Position numbers and translations under genes: made by a program
Notes under the pieces: model-generated
What the model was told of the DNA's origin: nothing
Databases searched by the model: none
The model's input: only the letters and a program-made list of their open reading frames with translations
Origin: Aphrophora alni
Taxonomy: Eukaryota > Arthropoda > Insecta > Hemiptera > Aphrophoridae
Assembly: GCA_963513935.1 (NCBI GenBank)
Contig: OY740769.1
Span: forward strand, 102,589,762 to 102,653,761
Direction: 5' to 3'
DNA length: 64,000 bases
In this document: piece by piece, positions 25,540 to 37,780 of the stretch
Position numbering within the stretch: position 1 is the stretch's first letter
Layout of the letters: every line of letters starts with the position of its first letter

Positions 25540-26345
25540 ATATTACTGTTTTAATTTATTAAATTTATTGCGGCTCAAAGTTATTTAATAGTTGGATTGT
25601 TTATATTATTGACGTGGTTTAATGAGACATTTGTGTATTAAAACTAAAACACTACGTTTCGATGTTAATAATAAACTTCCATTAGCAAGTGATAAACCTT
25701 GAAAGTGAAAAAAGGGAAAACGTCAAACATAGCTTAGTAGATTAGGATATGTTGAAACTAAAATTATGACTTACGAAAAAACACAGGTTTAAAACTTGGT
25801 TTGAGCACTCAAAATAACTATGACTGAAACTACAAGTCACAGTAACAACACGTGAGGTAACTAATTTGGATTTCGTGTAAATGGACTAGTAACCTAACAG
25901 TTTATCAGGGCTCGCAACCTTTTGTCCCATCTTTCAACAGAACTTCTCTAATAACACTGGTTCAATGTTATAAAACAATAAACTCACCTCAACAAAACAA
26001 AGTCTTTACACGTCTAAAAGTTCACAATAGAAAGGTTTTGCACGATTCTTGACTTTAAGAACGTAAGGAAAACAATTCTTGCACGTGTTTAAGTGGTTCC
26101 TATTTCAGTAAAGAACGGGGAATTCTAACCTGTAGCAAGTACTGCGAATCTATTGTCAGTACAAATAAGACATTCAAAGTATCGCTTCTTTTCTTATGTT
26201 GAATATTTCTTTTTATTTCAAAGTCAAGTTGCCATTCCGTGGAATAGATTATTAGTAAATATTATTTTAAAGCATGCTGTAGTTTTGGACAAATCAGTTT
26301 CATATTTACAACTCCTAGTAAAAAAGATTGTTTGAACCAAAAGCA
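25540..26345. other. Gene-free stretch
   Basis: Between the GA array and the next TA array nothing recognisable occurs. A 60-codon frame at 26153-26335 has no motif. Confidence 0.5.
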
Positions 26346-26347
26346 AC

Positions 26348-26348
<1 letters not shown>

Positions 26349-26399
<51 letters not shown>
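26349..26399 (+). repeat. (TA)n microsatellite
   Basis: About 25 TA units. It is directly followed by a family B copy, which begins about 26405. Confidence 0.95.
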
Positions 26400-26400
<1 letters not shown>

Positions 26401-26404
26401 GGTG

Positions 26405-26640
26405 CAAACAGTTGCACAAACATTCCAAAACACCTATCCCCAAAATCAAATAAAAACTATCCAAAACCATTCGTCATAAATTTTTTTATTTAAGTTGTCA
26501 TTCAAATTGTGGAAATACAACAAGGACGCTGTGTTTAAAAATTATTTATATATTCAAATAAATAAATTTGTTATAAATACGTCCTCGGTGTAAGTCATAT
26601 TAATTAAATCCCAGCTTTAACGACAGCGATCAAGCCTATT

Positions 26641-26676
<36 letters not shown>

Positions 26677-27150
26677 CTGAAACGTAATTTTGTATCTTCA
26701 ATTTTGCATAGGAGTTTATTCAACTCTAATTTTAACGAAATCGGTAGAGTAAATTTTGAGGAATTAAGTAATAAATAAGTGCTTCATTGTCGATTTTGTT
26801 GTTTTTACCGATAACTCTTAAAACTATTTTATGGAGAAATGACGACGAATGTTTTGTTTGAGTTCTTAGGGGCTGCACACTGTCTGTTTTTCATATGGCA
26901 ACTACTCCCAAATTTTGAGTTATCAAAAAATTAAAAAAAAAAACATGTTAAGAAATGTAGCCTAAATATGCACAAATAACAAATTTTATTAAAATTGTTT
27001 CAGGCATTCGGGCTGTAAATACTGCATACGGCAGATAGACATAATTCTGAAAATAATTTGTCGGACTCACAGGACATCAAAACAGATAACGTATAGATAT
27101 AGATAGAAAAACTCTGGCCCATTACATAACTTTTGTTTTACCGCTAAACA
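26405..27150 (+). repeat. Family B dispersed repeat, copy 4 (longest)
   Basis: Starts gttgcacaaacattccaaaa, then tatccccaaaatcaaataaa, ccattcgtcat, gtcattcaaattgtggaaat, and the acgacagcgatcaagcctat block. A pure T30 tract follows (26642-26671), then aaatcctgaaacgtaatttt, ccgataactcttaaaac, cccaaattttgagttatc, atgcacaaataacaaatttt, and the end with cggactcacaggacatcaaa. It links the 5' half seen at 6.2, 8.4 and 63.6 kb with the 3' half seen at 14.1 and 41.3 kb, so these belong to one family. No frame is conserved. Confidence 0.6.
26642..26671 (+). repeat. T30 homopolymer
   Basis: A pure run of 30 T inside family B copy 4. Confidence 0.95.
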
Positions 27151-27154
27151 TTAG

Positions 27155-28440
27155 AACACATCCCTTTATTAGTATGTTTGAATTTATATGATATTACTAA
27201 CATTGGATTATTAAAATTTTATCTAATCGATACATTTCACTATTTAAAGACATTTAAAATTTTAAAGATAAGGTTTAAGAACAAATATTGATATTTAAAA
27301 ATTAACTCTTGTTTGCATAGCGAGTAATTGTAGGGTTTAGTATTAGAGTAGTGTTGCCAAATATAGCAGACAAAATAACTTAAATACTTTTATACACAAC
27401 GTGACACAACAAATTATTGTACTGAATTCTACATAATTGTTTGTTGTTTATCCGGATTTCTTCTTACTGAAATAATATAATGTTTATAATATATATCTTT
27501 TTTAATACATTGGAAGAAATGTTTTAAATCGGTTGTGTAGTTTTTTGAAATTAACTACTTACAAACATAAAACAGGTTACCGTTTATCTTATCACAATGT
27601 GTATATGTTGTATTATTGAAACTGATAACTACAACATTGAAGCAGCGTTCTCATACGCCCATAAACAACTACCCCCTCCCCCTCAAGAAAATGAAACATC
27701 ACTATCACACAATAATTAATTTAAATCAAGTTATTACCAAACATTAAAGAACTATGGACGTTGTTACTTAAGGACAAATTAATCAAAATCGAAGCAAGCT
27801 GTTTGAACAACATTATGATTACATGTGTAAATTAAATTTGCATAAAGAAAGTAAAGAAGTTTTCAATAATTACAAAATAATTTTTTAATTTATGCAAATA
27901 ATTTGCTTTTTTTTGTTCATTAATAAACTAACACAATTAAAAACCAAACAATTACCTCATGTTAAGAAGAATCGACCTTAAGACAGTCCGCCTTCACTGA
28001 ATTGACTTTCACTTCTTGATTGATAACAGTAATTTTTACCGAGATTGAGAATAAATACTTTTTACTTAGCTTTAATAAACATTTTACAAATTTTGACAAA
28101 AATCATTAAAACCAATATTCACACAATCGACATTTTATATAAACGGATATGCTATAGGCCACTGTATGTCTGTCGGCCCAATAAAGAAACATAATTCCGA
28201 AGAACTTGTTCACAAAGTTTCTATATATTACGTGTGTATATGACAAGAAAAAAAGTTAATAAAATACTGATTAAAATTTTTCCAAAAAAAAAAAAAAAAA
28301 AAAAAAGTAGGCCTACATACGTAAGGCCTGCTAGATCAGTAAATAATAATTTCAATGTTGTTTGTAACTAGGCAATTAATTTGATAACTCGAAAATTGCA
28401 GCAAAACTAAAGTCAAGTGGGATGTGTACGCCCTATGCTG
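27155..28440. other. Gene-free AT-rich stretch
   Basis: No gene. A pure A23 tract lies at 28284-28306. A patch around 28.14-28.22 kb (gctgt-like and tgtctgtcggccc blocks) recalls the end of family B but is not alignable. Confidence 0.45.
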
Positions 28441-28448
28441 GGGAGCGA

Positions 28449-28520
28449 CTAAAGATAGCTCAGTTGGTAGAGCATTGCTGTGTAAAGCCAAAGGTCCTCG
28501 ATTCAATCCCCAGTCCAGAT
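28449..28520 (+). tRNA. Degenerate tRNA-like sequence (GTA in the anticodon position); pseudogene or SINE head
   Basis: A textbook A box, TAGCTCAGTTGGTAGAGC, occupies 28456-28473 with a perfect D stem (GCTC/GAGC). The anticodon stem TTGCT/GCCAA has one mismatch. The loop GTGTAAA puts GTA (tyrosine) at 28482-28484. The T loop TTCAATC (28502-28508) is good, but its stem (CTCGA/CCCAG) has two mismatches, and the acceptor ends barely pair. Metazoan tyrosine tRNAs usually carry an intron, and none is present. It is therefore read as a decayed tRNA copy or the tRNA-derived head of a SINE. No poly(A) or simple tail follows closely, so SINE status is open. Confidence 0.5.
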
Positions 28521-28603
28521 TGTATACTTTTCACTTAAATATTATCTAAAATACTTTAGTAACAAAATTTGTATACATTTTGTAGAGATGTTGCTTGTTT
28601 GGT

Positions 28604-28807
28604 GTGATTTATTGGTAACATCAAGTAAAAGCGAACTGTTTATATGGCTTAATGTTAATGTGTGATAGTTGAGTCTGAATTTTTTATTTCCCAAAAGTTA
28701 ACGATTTAACTATACAAGTATAGCACCTACATTATTTGTGATTTATTGCTTACATCTCGCAAAAGTGAAATGTTTTTATTGCTTATTGTTAATGTGTGAC
28801 AGTTCCG
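28604..28807 (+). repeat. Diverged tandem duplication, about 70 bp at 134-bp period
   Basis: gtgatttattggtaacatc at 28604 and the following 70 bases recur from 28738 (gtgatttattgcttacatc). Both end in attgttaatgtgtgatagtt-like sequence. The first unit lies less than 100 bp from the tRNA-like sequence. Confidence 0.6.
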
Positions 28808-28809
28808 TA

Positions 28810-31800
28810 AGAGCTTAGATTTTCTAAATACTGGGCGCAGCAAGACTGCGTAGAAATCGTCAATTACTAGTCGAACCGAAATGTATTTATTTAAAATTGT
28901 TAAAATTTGTAACTCAAAATAATTAGTTTTTATAAATTGTCTAAACAAATTCATTATTTGTCTCACTTCATTGTACCAAATTTCAAGGAATGGAAATTAC
29001 AGTTCAAGACAAATATCATTAAAAACTAGATTTTGATCAAATATGATATATGTTTTGGATTTTATGGCAAGAGTGAAGGAAGCTTAGAAAATATTATAAA
29101 TTTAAATATACGTCAAAAATAATGGAATTTTCTTGTATGAAAACAAACCTCTCGTACAAACTTAATAAAATAAAACTTGAAGACAAACCCTCACAAATAG
29201 TACGTCTATATGAAAAATTTGCCATTTTCAGTGATGCATCAGTTATCTAAATTATAACTTCCATAAAAATAACATGTAAAATAAAATCAGTAATAATGAA
29301 AACCATGTATATAATGTTACGTAAAGTGAAACAGTAATATTTTTAGGGAGGTAATGACGAATATTATTTTGGGTTTTATTAATGGGTGCCATGTCTTTGC
29401 ACAGTTTGCATTTTTTATTGAATTAAACTTAAGACCTCTAGTTAGTTCCCTGGGAAAGGGAAGATTGCATTTATACTTTTAACGTATAACTGAGGATACG
29501 TCACAAATATTTCGGTTTTATTCAAACGTAACGATGACATAAATACCGATTACTTTTCCATATCCAAGACGTTAAACAAAAATGACTGCCTTAGAGGCTT
29601 AAAGAGAAGTGTTTTTGAAAATAAATGGATGGTAAACCCCTATATGGTTTCCTGAGATATGAAAAGTTTAGAATTGAAAATCAGTTTCACGTTTATAACT
29701 ATAAAGTAGGAATTAAAGGAAAAAGTTATTGCTAAATTAAAATAACTACTACATATAATTACAGTGTAATTTGTGTCCGTACTTCTTACGTTATTTTTTT
29801 TTTGTTGTGTAATGTGTAAAATAATATTGAAAATATTTTTTTCTTTTAAAAACACAATAGGTTTTAAATAAACAATGTGTTTTCAAATTAATTATCATGT
29901 AAGCTTTTATAACGAGATATATCTGAAATCTCTTTGAAAGTATTTAAGACAAATTTACAAATCAGGACAAAATATGCCACGGTACACTTTAGTTTAACAC
30001 TTAAAATATAACTTAGAAATTTCACCATCTCCATTAATCTCACCCACAAAACTAATCTTTCACGTTTCGTAATGTAATTTTATGCACATACTTTTATAGT
30101 TTAATATATTTTTTTAAAATTTTTGTTAAGCAATATTTTACCCCAAAATCTATTACAAGTTTTTCATTTACTAATATTCCCGTGAAAATAACACAAAACA
30201 CGTGTCTGCCAATGTCTGGTAAAGACAAAATCTGTGTACGACCGAACATTGCCACTTCATTATTTCCTATTAACTTGGTTTATTTTATCCACCTGACTTT
30301 TTATAGAGCTTAACAAATGTGGTGGGGAGTAGGTTTCTTCCTCTCCATTACTACATCCTTTTGTATGTTGTGAGGCTATAGCAGAACCTAATAATAAATA
30401 ATGCAATCTACAAATAGTCAGCATTATTCGCCCTTCACAAGAAATTAAAATTTATTGTCACTGCAAAGTGAAAACGTACCCAATTACGTCGAGGTTGATC
30501 ACGTCATAGCGCCAAAAACATAACCATAGTGTATTCATGTAGAACATATGATAAAGATGTTGCTATCAACTATTAATTACTTTTCACCTTGAGCTATTAA
30601 AAATATACTACCTTCGTTTTACACTCCTTCACACCTTCGAATACAAATACAACGACCATCTTGGATTGCTACAATACCTTCTTTCAATGCAACAAGTACT
30701 GAAATTATAACTCAAATAAAAGGCAATTATACAGCATCCGCAGGGTTCAAGTAGTCTTCGGAAGAGAGATTCAATGATGCAATATCTGTTAGCAGATTTC
30801 AAACTCAACAATTCTTCTACCATTAAGTTTTATTCTTTCATTTTGTAACTATTAAAAAATGTAACTTTGAGAAGATACCAACTAGAAGTGGAAGAGTTAT
30901 CATCTCTGAATCCTCTCCAAATGTTACAATTTATGTAATCTGTTGGACTAGAAAAGAACTGTTGTTTATACCGTAACGGAAAATCTTAGAAATTATAAAA
31001 AAGACGACGAAAATGGCTCTCTTTAATGTTCGCAGTGCATCAGTAAAACCCCAAAGACACACATATAACTTATATTGGTGTATAAGTTTCTTTACGTATA
31101 TGTGAGAACGTAAAAGTAATAATCAATATTAGATGTGTAAAATAACCTACTTGCGAGATTGAATAAATTTTACCAGATTTGGTACACAATTGGAATTTGT
31201 ACGAGTTTTTCTATACCGTGACTCATTATTCCAAACTGACTGAACAAAGCATGGTCTCATATCGATTTCATGTATATAATTCATTTATATTCTGAATAAG
31301 TCAAAACGTAAAAGCGGCTAGAAATGTATTCAAAACTAAATATGCATATTTAGTTTCTAAACCTTGTTGACAGACGAGGAAATGATATTTCCAACAAACT
31401 GTGACATTAGACAGACCCTTAGTAACACATCATGACAGGTGTTCCTTTAGAGAACCTTATCACTGACACTACGTATTGTCTCTTGGATATGTACGTATAG
31501 ACAAGACAATAATCCTGCCCAGCAACAATTGTACGTCACTTGAATTAATAACAAAGACGGTTTTATCGTGGTTTTTATAATAATTGTTTCTGCCCATAAC
31601 TTGTGATTGTGATATGTGGCAGTGACATTGTGTAATGTTATTTACTACCATATATAGTATTGAACAATTATTTACGGCGATTGAAAGAGTTTTTATCACT
31701 TATATACTGGTTAGGAATAACAAAGAAGATTTTATTTCTTTTGGTAAGTATAGGTTAATATTATTGGTCTAACATATTCCGACATTTGTATATAAAATCA

Positions 31801-32770
31801 ATACACCAGCTTACGAGAGTATGAATCTCTCTGTAAACCACTTAGACTTTGGTTTCTTTAAAACGTAACAGGCAGTTGTTGATTTATCTAAGGCTAAGGT
31901 TAACCTAGTAGACCAACTGCACACCATTTTAAGTACGGAGGCAGTTCGTAAATTCCCCCAAACAAAATAAAACAATGTTTAACTAACCAATACACAAGTG
32001 AACCAGCTTTGAAGATTTAAGAAATAAAAGTCAGTGAACAGAATATAACTGGATATTATCACTAGACGTACTTAAACCAAGGTCCAACTGTTAAATAGCC
32101 CTGGTGTGCCGTTGTACAGATATTTTCTCCATTTATCTCATCAAGGACTTCTCAATGTTATATCGGCTCTCGCGATAACCACCCTCATCGCTCACTAAAC
32201 TTAATAGGCCATAATAAACTTCGCTCACATTACATGGACTGTTTGATTGAAGGCTTTGAAGTTCTAAATCGGAAAGAGTATACTCACAGATTGGCTACCG
32301 GTAGAGAGACAGGGTCAGATAATCAACCAGAATACAGATCGTGTTTGTATGTGCGTCCAACGTTCTTATGTTATTAGTTTTAATGTCAAACAGAAAACAA
32401 GAATATATTTTAAGGGTAAAATAAAATCACGGCGTACATCAGAAATTAAAGTAAGTTTTAGATAGTCGCAAAGACTGGTATACATGATTAGTATATAAAA
32501 TATGCATTTACGTTCTCATTAACAAAACCAAATAAATATGTAGCGTCAATACTACAACGCTGATAGCTAAATTTATGAACTGTTCGTTAAAACGGATTTC
32601 TAAAACGAGCCAAGGATAACTCCAAAATATCTGGCAAGATTTCTACGTGTACAATGTTGATGTTGAAGTTAGCCAGAGATGTAGACGCACAAGGATATTA
32701 GGTTAGTCAGAATTTGATGGTTAAACAGGAATGGTATTACATCTTAAATATTCCATTTCCGATTTCTAAT
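28810..32770. other. Gene-free stretch, largely unique
   Basis: About 4 kb without a recognisable gene, RNA or repeat family. Frames of 60-79 codons at 28.7-29.0, 29.6-29.9, 30.6-30.8 and 31.5-31.7 kb (all minus strand) have no motif. 30.2-32.7 kb is a little GC-richer than its surroundings and could be unique intronic or regulatory sequence, but nothing shows that directly. Confidence 0.4.
31333..31356. repeat. 24-bp perfect palindrome
   Basis: aaactaaatatg followed directly by catatttagttt. It is centred on an ATGCAT core (TATGCATA), with no spacer. The role is unknown; it could extrude as a cruciform or be a symmetric binding site. Confidence 0.75.
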
Positions 32771-32779
32771 ATGCTTGAG

Positions 32780-32940
32780 AGACTTACCGTGGCAGCCAGG
32801 GAGCGTGATTCTATTGTCCTGGGCCTCTTCTCCCAAAATGTTGACCCTTTTCCAACCCTTCATGTTTTTTCCGCCGCCTTCTCCATTCCCCCAAAACCCT
32901 CCAATATTTTTAGTCTTTTTCTTCCCATTTTGCATCTTTT
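32780..32940 (-). repeat. Family D repeat, left member of an inverted pair
   Basis: Read on the minus strand: gggttggaaaagggtcaaca, ttttgggagaagaggcccag, gacaatagaatcacgctccc, tggctgccacggtaagtc. The member at 33.51-33.70 kb carries the same blocks in the same order on the plus strand. Both are strongly G-rich on the reading strand and end at a GGTAAG/GGTAGG that resembles a splice donor. A minus-strand frame of 67 codons crosses it, but the frame is not kept between the two members. Confidence 0.55.
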
Positions 32941-33280
32941 TACACACAGAAGCAATAGTAAAAGTTTCTACTTGTTTTTCCTAATTCTATATTATAAACA
33001 GAGACGTTAAAGTGTTAAATAATGTTACCAATTACCTTTTACCCAACTGTTTATTGATTTATATTTCAAATTACGCACCAGAATAATAAATGTCCAATTT
33101 ATAGAGAAATATGAGTCCAGATTGATCCAATCATATTTTTAAACTTCAATACCTATGATAGGTGGTTGATTATTAAAGTACCCACCACCCAATTAAACAA
33201 GATTAAAATTTAGAAGCAATATTTTGGATTTTGAAAAATATATTATTGTTTAGTTTTTGTTTTTAGTAGTATTAAGAGGT

Positions 33281-33335
33281 TTTTATTTATTTATTTTATT
33301 TTTATTTATTTTATTTTTTTATTATTTTTTTTTTA
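33281..33335 (+). repeat. T-rich (TTTTA)n-like simple sequence
   Basis: Runs of tttattttatttttattta type. It lies between the two family D members. Confidence 0.7.
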
Positions 33336-33463
33336 CTAATTGGTCATCATCATCATTAATTCAATTTATTTAACCCTATTCCACCCTATTTTCCACCAAT
33401 AACAATAAGAAATATTATTGGTGTACGTTAGCGTTAAGTTATGGTGGAAAACTGTTACTTTTA

Positions 33464-33492
33464 CATAGGCATAGGGCATAGGGCGTAGGGTG
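33464..33492 (+). repeat. Short 7-bp tandem repeat
   Basis: About four units of ataggc(g)/gcatagg type (cataggcatagggcataggg and on), adjoining the right family D member. Confidence 0.6.
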
Positions 33493-33509
33493 TTGGTAAG
33501 TTGTTTTGG

Positions 33510-33700
33510 GGGCAAGGGATGGTGGAAGGGATTTTTGTGGCAAGGAGTGGTGGGATAGTTTTTGGGCAAGGAGGTGATTGGGGTGAAAAACCTAATGGGG
33601 GAAAAAAGGGTTGGAAAAGGGGTCAATATTTTGGTGGAGGGTCCAGGATCATTGAATTAAGCTCTCCCTTGTTCCTACGGTAGGTCTTTCCATTTCCGAC
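33510..33700 (+). repeat. Family D repeat, right member of an inverted pair
   Basis: Plus strand: gggttggaaaaggggtcaat, attttggtggagggtccagg, atcattgaattaagctctcc, cttgttcctacggtaggtc. By eye it is roughly 70% identical to the complement of 32.78-32.94 kb. The outer flanks (ccatttccga) also correspond, so the two may be ends of one about 0.95-kb element whose centre is T-rich simple sequence. Confidence 0.55.
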
Positions 33701-33704
33701 TACT

Positions 33705-35030
33705 CTTGTCAAAATTAAAATAATGTAACAATCAAACGGTGCATGGGATTCATTCTTATGCTTATATTATGTTATTTAGAGGTAAACAACCCATTAAAAA
33801 AATATGAAAAACTTTATTTCAACTTGATTTCGTGGTATGATATAGTTTTGCCTCTTATTTCATGTTTTAATAAACGAAGTAAGTTATCCACCCGACAATA
33901 AAACGGACGTAAGTTCATACACACAATCACGGGAAATTTGAAAACTTTTTCGAGGCGTTTACAACGGATTTTAATGAAACCCGCTATCACTTTAAATTTT
34001 GGTAAACTGAAAATTCAACTTTTACTACATAACACCAGTTTCATAAAAAATATAAATAAAATATTTAGTTACCATAAACTAGTTTTTAACAAAATTCTCC
34101 GTTTTTTAATAAAATTATATCTACATTAGCAATAAAATTAATAAACGTTGAAAAAATATTTTTACACTCACACACATAAATAAAATACAAATGACACTCA
34201 AAACGTAGCGGGAAGGTCCACAGTACCAAAATACAAAAAAAATTATGGGCTATAACAATAATTGTAGAATGGAAATGAAACCCGGGTAAAGTGAAAAAAG
34301 TAAAATTTGAAAAAAAAATGTTAAATTTCTATTTAGAATTACAACCAAACAAAATATTACAATTAAATTATTTTGAGAAATTTATTTTGGTAAACGATCT
34401 TATAATAGTAAACAAATCCTCAGTGCGTAATTAAATGCAGCGGGAATAATAATTTATAGTCAGGAACATTAGAAAAGTCCACAACCGTAGAGATGAAAAA
34501 GTCAACTATTTAAATACTAAAAATGGCTCGAGTGTAAAGTTTGTAAACGTCAGGTTTTAATTAAATTTACGGAAACTGGTAATTTGTAATGAAATTAAAC
34601 TAAAATCACATACTAAAACTTTTGAAATTTATTCAATTGTAAAACAAACGCAATAGATAAAATAAACGAATACAATTAATTACAAGAATAGTCGAAGTTG
34701 GTGTTCTTAGTTCTTGCTTTGCACAATCAATAAAACTATAACTTTGTAAAAACAGTAATTTTCTTTCTTGAGGAATTCATTCATTTTTTAGATCTTCCTT
34801 TTTTCACTTATTCGATTCTTTGTGAAATCTGTAAGTTGGTTTTAAGATCTTCTGCTTTGATTTTTTTTTGTTTTTATCCATACATTTAGTTCACTAAAAA
34901 ACTGTTTAATGTTAATTTTACCTAGATTTAATTTTGTCACTTTTATACACTGACCTTGAAGAAAGTTTTAGTTTATGTTATTCAGACATATTTTCTTTAG
35001 CTGTATTCTAAAAGTCGAAAAATAAATCTT
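33705..35030. other. Gene-free AT-rich stretch
   Basis: Includes a phrase at 33.95-34.02 kb (aacggattttaatgaaaccc) of the kind common in old element debris. No gene. Confidence 0.45.
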
Positions 35031-35037
35031 TTCTCAT

Positions 35038-35630
35038 TTTACCACGTCTTTATTAGTTCGGTTTCCGTTATATCTATCTGTCCGGGTGGAATTTTGCAAT
35101 CGAGTTTAAATTAACTTCCCGATAAGCTAGAGACCTGAAATTTTGAACATAGGTCAGAATTGATGACAATACAATATTCAGTTGGTTTCTTGTCTCTTCA
35201 TTTGTTTAGACAATAGTTTTTTAAACAAATAAAAAATGGCCAATGAGATGTTTTTCGTATATTGATTCTCATCAATAAATACAAAACCGATTGAAATCTT
35301 TTACCCGGACATAAGACTAAAAAACAGAAAATAATAAATCAAATAAATTTTGTTTTAACATACCACGTTTTTAAAACGGACTAAAAGTATAAAATAATTT
35401 TTCATGAACCTTCTTCAATTTTGATGGAGGATTGTTGGTGGCTATGGATATGTTTGGATTACTTGGAGAGAAAAAACGTGGGGTGCAAGCAATCTATTGT
35501 AACGTCATACAAACTTAAATATCAATCTGTACTTCATTTACCGATAATTCCACTTGCCGTTCCTAACCCCTTTTTCAGGGCCATGCAAGCCAGTGCTGAA
35601 ACCTGGTGGGGAATATAAAAATTCAACATC
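35038..35630 (+). repeat. Family C dispersed repeat, copy 1
   Basis: Blocks: a ctgtccg-tggaattttgcaatcg block, aacttcccgataagctagag, acctgaaattttgaacatag, gatgacaatacaatattcag, the later ataccacgtttttaaaacgg, actaaaagtataaaataatt, and aggattgttggtggctatgg. The same blocks in order are at 38.85-39.45 kb, and the last three are at 37.5-37.8 kb in reverse orientation. A 65-codon frame at 35421-35618 covers the distal part (…CWWLWICLDYLERK) and is partly retained in the reverse copy, hinting at a former coding end. No family is recognised. Confidence 0.55.
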
Positions 35631-36229
35631 GTATGATAATCAAACCTGTGTCTCCCCCCAGATAAGCACGCAAAAAGTCACCAGTACCAAGGTTCATAAT
35701 GTAGTCTCAAAGTAAAAGAAAAATTATGATTTCATCAAGGCAGAATCGTCAGTTTTTTTTTGTTTCTAAATTATAATCGTCACCTTCAAATAACTTAAGT
35801 GCTAGTGAGTTTTCTTCTTACATAAATTACATAGTGCAACATTCGTCAGGCACATGCTCCATTTTTCAGAGATTTTCGGCATTTTCAACAAGTTCCAGGT
35901 ATTCTATTTTAGATTTGACCATATTATAAGACTGTTAATATTTTAAGTTTTGATTACTGATATATGTGTTTCGTACAAATAATTTAACTAGGATTATTTT
36001 CCTTTTAATTGTTCAGTGATTTTTATTGAAAGTTAATGTCTTGTAAAAAATAGAATAACCTTCTTTCATTTAAAAGACAATTTACAAAATCTAACTATAA
36101 ACTTAAATAGTCAAAGTATAAAGTGTTAAATAGTATCAAAATATTAAGTAGACAAATGTTTTTCTTAACTAGAATCTTTGCTTTTAAAAAATTTCTAACT
36201 GTTGTTACGATTCTTTATCTCAAACAAAG

Positions 36230-36233
<4 letters not shown>

Positions 36234-36283
<50 letters not shown>
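36234..36283 (+). repeat. (TA)n microsatellite
   Basis: About 24 units, the first of three long TA arrays within about 1 kb. Confidence 0.95.
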
Positions 36284-36287
<4 letters not shown>

Positions 36288-36478
36288 CTTTATTAATATC
36301 AAAGAAAAACTTATTTATAATCTTTTCTGGACTTTTTGTAATTCTGATAATTCTCTTTTCATTTTTAATTAAACTTAAAGAAACATTTTTCATTACAAAG
36401 ACTTGTGGAATAACGTGTATGAGTTTGTATAAATCTCTATTCGACTTGCTTTTTTTTTGCTTAGCAAAAAGCTGGTCG

Positions 36479-36518
36479 GAGATTGTCCGAGATTGTTGGA
36501 GATCGTTTCGAGATTGCT
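36479..36518 (+). repeat. 10-bp tandem repeat, four units
   Basis: gagattgtcc gagattgttg, then gagatcgttt, then (c)gagattgct. On the minus strand it falls within a 114-codon open frame (36220-36564, continuing into the TA array) that has no recognisable domain; that frame is not called as a gene. Confidence 0.6.
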
Positions 36519-36980
36519 CTAACTTCGCAATTGCAGACATGTTTAAAAAAAAACTTATTTTCAACTTTCACTAAGTGCACAAAAAAAAAAAATAATAACA
36601 GTTGTTCAAAAAGAAAAAGGAACTTGAATTGTGAATTTATTCTTCAATGAAAAATAATTTTTTGGAACAGAACTCTGTACGATAATATGTCTTTTTTAAT
36701 ATATATGTGTAATAATGTGTACTAATTTATAATCTATCAAATATGGGTGGTGTTACATGCAAAATCTTTCGGTTTTAACGACCCCAAAGGGGTTATTTTT
36801 TAAAATAATAAAAACAAAGGGTGCAAAAATAAAATAATAAAAACATATTATTTACGTCAATATATTTATATATTTTTTCTCTTAAAGATAAAATTAAATT
36901 TCATATATCATAAATTTGTCTTTTTTTTAAATGAAAAATAGTATATGGTCATCTAGTTTTTTTATTTTAAAAAAGAAATG

Positions 36981-36984
<4 letters not shown>

Positions 36985-37050
<66 letters not shown>
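36985..37050 (+). repeat. (TA)n microsatellite
   Basis: About 33 uninterrupted TA units. Confidence 0.95.
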
Positions 37051-37053
<3 letters not shown>

Positions 37054-37129
37054 GTGTATGTATAAATTAAGTAATTGATGTTACAAAGGCTTAATAATGG
37101 TAATATACTATTTAGACCTTTTTTTTTTT

Positions 37130-37241
<112 letters not shown>

Positions 37242-37514
37242 TTTATGTTCAAAATTTAAAATCTTTATATAATTTCCTTTGTACAACTTAAAACCTTTTG
37301 TAATTTTCTTTTCTTAGCAAAACTAGGAAAATTTTGTCATAAGAAAATATTTGTAAATGGTCAAATTGAACAGCAAAATTAAAGCTAAATAAATTTTAGC
37401 ACTTGTTAATCAAATTCGTTTTCTTTATTTTTTTTAAACATGATTACCAGTTGGTTCCGCAATTATTAATTTTCAGTCGCCTGGTAACACTATGATAGTT
37501 AAGGAGGAGTAAAT

Positions 37515-37780
37515 AAATTAAATTAAAGTGAATATCATTTCCGATTCACTGAAATTAGCTGTGAATTAACCCGGTTTGTCTATTTGTATTATTTACTGGC
37601 TGCGCCTCACGTTTTTCTCTCCAAATATTCCAAATATATCCATAGCCACTAACAATCCTCTCTCAAAATTGTAGAAGGGTCATGAAACATTATTTTATAC
37701 TTTTTAGTCCGTTTTAAAAACGTGGTATGTAAAAAAATATTTATTTGATTTATCATTAAGTGGTTCTAAAAGGTTTTTTT
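37515..37780 (-). repeat. Family C dispersed repeat, copy 2
   Basis: On the minus strand: ataccacgtttttaaaacgg, actaaaaagtataaaataat, gtttcatgacccttctacaa, aggattgttagtggctatgg, atatatttggaatatttgga. It is very close to 35.36-35.48 kb, apparently the least diverged pair of the family. Confidence 0.65.
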
